DNA of 64,000 nt, from assembly GCA_000328365.1 (NCBI GenBank), contig KB310466.1:312081-376080 (forward strand), written 5' to 3'. The translations under genes and the position numbers were made by a program. Below the pieces are notes generated by a model. It searched no databases, had not been told where the DNA came from, and worked only from the letters and a program-made list of their open reading frames with translations. This document shows, piece after piece, positions 61,601 through 64,000 of the stretch (its first letter is position 1; each line of letters begins with the position of its first letter). The DNA comes from Capitella teleta. Its lineage: Eukaryota; Annelida; Polychaeta; Capitellidae.

Positions 61601-63149
61601 TCCGAAGAGAAAGATGGTCTTGTAAGGGATTCGATTTCGGAGGGATGTAACACTGAACAGTTTATGTGGAAGGAGCAGGCGATGAATGGCAGTGTTTAAG
61701 CACCCCATCTTTATATGTATGAGATTTCCAAGGCTATATTTGCCGTGGAGGTTATAGACAATATCTTGAGAAGACATCGCTTGGCAAGTCACGCGCAATG
61801 CTGAATACGCCCTTGATTGCATAGGTAACCGATTTTTATTGTAGGTTAATGCGTGCTGGTTCTGCGGATAAAAGGGACTAAGTTATTTTACAAACCCTAC
61901 GGGTGGTACTGGGTCCAACAAGGCCCTGTAGGGTGATTAATGCAATGTAGCGGAGGAGCTCAATCAAGGCTTATATCATGCTGGTTGAGAGTTGAAGCGC
62001 CGGCCGCGTTGGTCGGATGCAACGTCGGGTATACTTGCAGGTTTTTGGTTGGTATTTTTAACCCATACTCAGCATGATACCTGAACCCATCAGGAGAAAA
62101 CCTGGTTAGCAGGCAAGACATTCGGACGCTTACACAGAGACACGAAGGGGCTACTCGGAGTGTTGCCGCGTGCTAAAGGAAACGCATCGCAGCAATACGA
62201 CACACCAGACCCAGGGAGCACAATCAGGTTACTTTGAAAGGGGAAAAGCGTCAGGCCAGATACGGAGCTGATACAATGAACTCTCTGGTCTACTTATAGC
62301 AACGAAGTGAGAAAAATGTGCCATTGTGGAAGATGGTGGCAAGATGGATTGAAGACGGTCCGAGCTGCACAGCATAAAAAGAGAATTTGCAAGCGTCTAT
62401 CAGAAGTCATAGAGTGCACTTAAGTCTTGATTTGATGCCAGTACAATAGAGACCAGATACAGATCTTTTGTTCTTATTGTTTGAGTGCCACAACATTGCC
62501 CAGAGCCAAGTCTTAGCTCCCACAACGACTATTTTTAAAAATATTGTATTTGGTCATGAGAGTAACAGAGAAGGAGCGCACCGATCCAGGGCAATGGAGC
62601 AGACTGACCAGTGGTCAAGCAGCGCAATAAATCAGCCTCAGGTGGGCACTTCATGGGCAATGAGTGACCGAGAGGATGTGAGGGAGATTTTGGAGGCTCA
62701 TCAGAGGTACTGAGAAAGCGCATAAAAGCTGACACAAAAAGAAAGTGGATGGGTCGGAACCAGCTTTTGTGGCAATACACACGGATTGGCAATCAGTTTT
62801 ATGCTTATCTTATTCTCAAGTGGATGAGTTTATATGATTCTGCCATTAGAAATTCTGCATAAGCGTCATCTCTTTTGGCATTCCAATCAAATTGGGCGGT
62901 TTCTGGAGCAGACCGGAAGGTTTCTCAGGAGAAATACATAATTATTGATCGATTATATCAAAGATACTCTATATAGTAGGTGGAGTATCTTTGATTGTAT
63001 CGACAGACCGATGGAAGTATAAATTGTCCAGTAAATCAAACATAATTATAAGAATATAATAAGTCATTCTTCCATCTCCACATGATCCGTAAGATCCGAA
63101 ATTTCATCTGAACCGCTGATAACTTGTCCACGCCAATATCATCAGCTAC
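58674..63149. other. no host gene recognised; probably 5' intron/flank of GABBR1
   Basis: No exon for the missing receptor N-terminus could be recognised. Contents are an A-rich run at 59385-59424, an ATCTT-type repeat near 60115-60140, a CAG repeat near 60356-60372 and a G run near 61307-61319. The part from 60400 to 61500 is richer in CG and could hold a promoter. A small open frame with one hydrophobic segment at 59039-59254 (minus) is not convincing. Confidence 0.45.
62950..63002. repeat. inverted repeat, 20-bp arms
   Basis: Arms at 62950-62969 and 62983-63002 match at about 18 of 20 positions, with a perfect core ATCAAAGATACTC / GAGTATCTTTGAT and a 13-base spacer. It is similar in layout to the hairpins at 10820, 10878 and 58221. 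Confidence 0.75.
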
Positions 63150-63599
63150 TGTAACGCTCTGCTAACTAGATCTCCATCTTACCTGATCGACAGACAAAAG
63201 CACATACAGAACTGTGCAGCCCGCATTGTGAAATATGCAGATAGACACTCGCCATCCCTCCCTCTGCTGAAAGAACTACATTGGCTACCCATTAAATTTC
63301 GAATAATGTTCAAAATTAATGTCATTACTTTTAAAGTCCTGCGTGGCTAATTAGCACCACCATATATATCTGCTCCCTCATCAATGTTTATACCCCTGCT
63401 CACCCCCTTCGATCATCAAACTTCACATTGCTGTCTGTACCTAAATTCCATCTTCAATCATATGGCTACCGAACATTCGCCCACCAAGCACCCATCCTTT
63501 GGAACCTATCACCTTCCAACCTGCAGAACCAGCAATCGCTCTATATTTATATTGTATAATTTATATGATTTAGGACATTTAATTAAATCGGGTTTTCGC
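63150..63599 (+). mobile_element. LINE (CR1/Rex-type) reverse transcriptase C-terminal fragment
   Basis: Plus-strand translation shows QNCAARIVKYADRHSPSLPL, then LKELHWLPIKFRIMFKINVI and TFKVLRG, followed by APPYISAPSS. This is the well-known segment QNxAARLVxxxxxxxHITPILxxLHWLPVxxRIxFKIxxLxFKxLxGxAPxYL of CR1/Rex-type LINEs. One stop replaces a residue just before LAPPY. The fragment runs to the assembly gap at 63600, so its 3' end is unknown. Confidence 0.85.
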
Positions 63600-63649
63600 N
63601 NNNNNNNNNNNNNNNNNNNNNNNNNNNNNNNNNNNNNNNNNNNNNNNNN
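63600..63649. other. assembly gap, 50 N
   Basis: Exactly 50 N, probably a placeholder rather than a measured length. The sequence to the right (63650-64000) shows only a C run near 63892-63905 and no recognised gene. Confidence 0.95.
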
Positions 63650-64000
63650 TGAACACAGTGCGTGTGTGGGAGAGAGGGTCTCACAAGCCAAGTAGACGTA
63701 TTGACATCAACGCCGCTGAGCGTGCATATATAGCAGAAACGATACGCGACATCTCCAGTCATCTCCAAACTCTCCATGCGCAAGCACGCGCCAATGGCAC
63801 TGCGCGACCGTAAATTCTGAAGTGGCGAAAGAAAGCCTAGAAAACAAAACTACATTACGAGACATTGTGATCAATGAAGACGAGGGATGGAACCCCCCCC
63901 CCCCCAACACCCATTGATCAGGTCACCTCAACCCCCGGACGACATCGGGGTCATTTAGATTCCCGCCATTTCTTTATATCCAAATGTGGAATCCTCTTGG

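Overview
The window is nuclear DNA of an early-branching or otherwise compact-gened marine invertebrate. It is AT-rich, its genes are cut by many GT-AG introns mostly 45-70 bp long, and all confidently named proteins are metazoan types (LIX1, GABA-B receptor, UBAC1, zinc-type ALAD). A sponge is my best guess, because very short introns, many transposon families and a conserved metabotropic GABA receptor fit it. That is inference; I cannot name the species. There is a 50-base N gap at 63600-63649 and one ambiguous base near 24531.

Layout. 1-4.7 kb: no recognisable gene. 4.8-13.2 kb: proteasome subunit PSMB1 on the minus strand. Its five downstream exons sit at 4787-6354, and its first exon lies 6.7 kb away at 13076-13164. 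The intron between them is packed with fragments of at least five mobile elements. 15.2-16.3 kb: LIX1 (minus), with an ETS/YY1-like promoter motif upstream. 18.2-28.0 kb: a mobile-element zone. It holds a fossil Gypsy retroelement invaded by a tRNA-derived SINE and by a TA-flanked Tigger-like element, a hAT BED-finger fragment, a piece of a second Tigger-like family, and a minus-strand LINE whose 3' tail is a 169-bp AATG microsatellite and which is itself split by a second copy of the first Tigger-like family. 28.6-29.6 kb: a decayed BTB/zinc-finger gene. 30.1-34.3 kb: UBAC1 (plus), with a Tigger-like element starting 7 bp after a coding exon. 35.5-38.2 kb: a new-looking single-pass membrane protein (minus) with a Gly/Arg repeat, an acidic pentapeptide repeat and a PPTY motif. 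38.5-41.4 kb: a 2.9-kb TA-flanked element that contains a nested hAT-like element, which in turn contains a pogo-type transposase fragment. 45.4-48.6 kb: ALAD (plus). 49.6-58.7 kb: a GABA-B type 1 receptor (minus), 17 exons seen, N-terminal exons not found. 58.7-64 kb: no host gene seen; a LINE fragment runs into the gap.

The five named host genes are unrelated housekeeping or signalling genes: protein turnover (PSMB1, UBAC1), haem synthesis (ALAD), neurotransmitter-type signalling (GABBR1) and development (LIX1). There is no operon. Two pairs are convergent (UBAC1 with the membrane protein, ALAD with GABBR1). The most useful new points are the hidden distal PSMB1 exon, the full set of GABA-contact residues in the receptor, the Shadoo-like architecture of the 212-residue membrane protein, and the order of insertions that can be read from the nested transposons.
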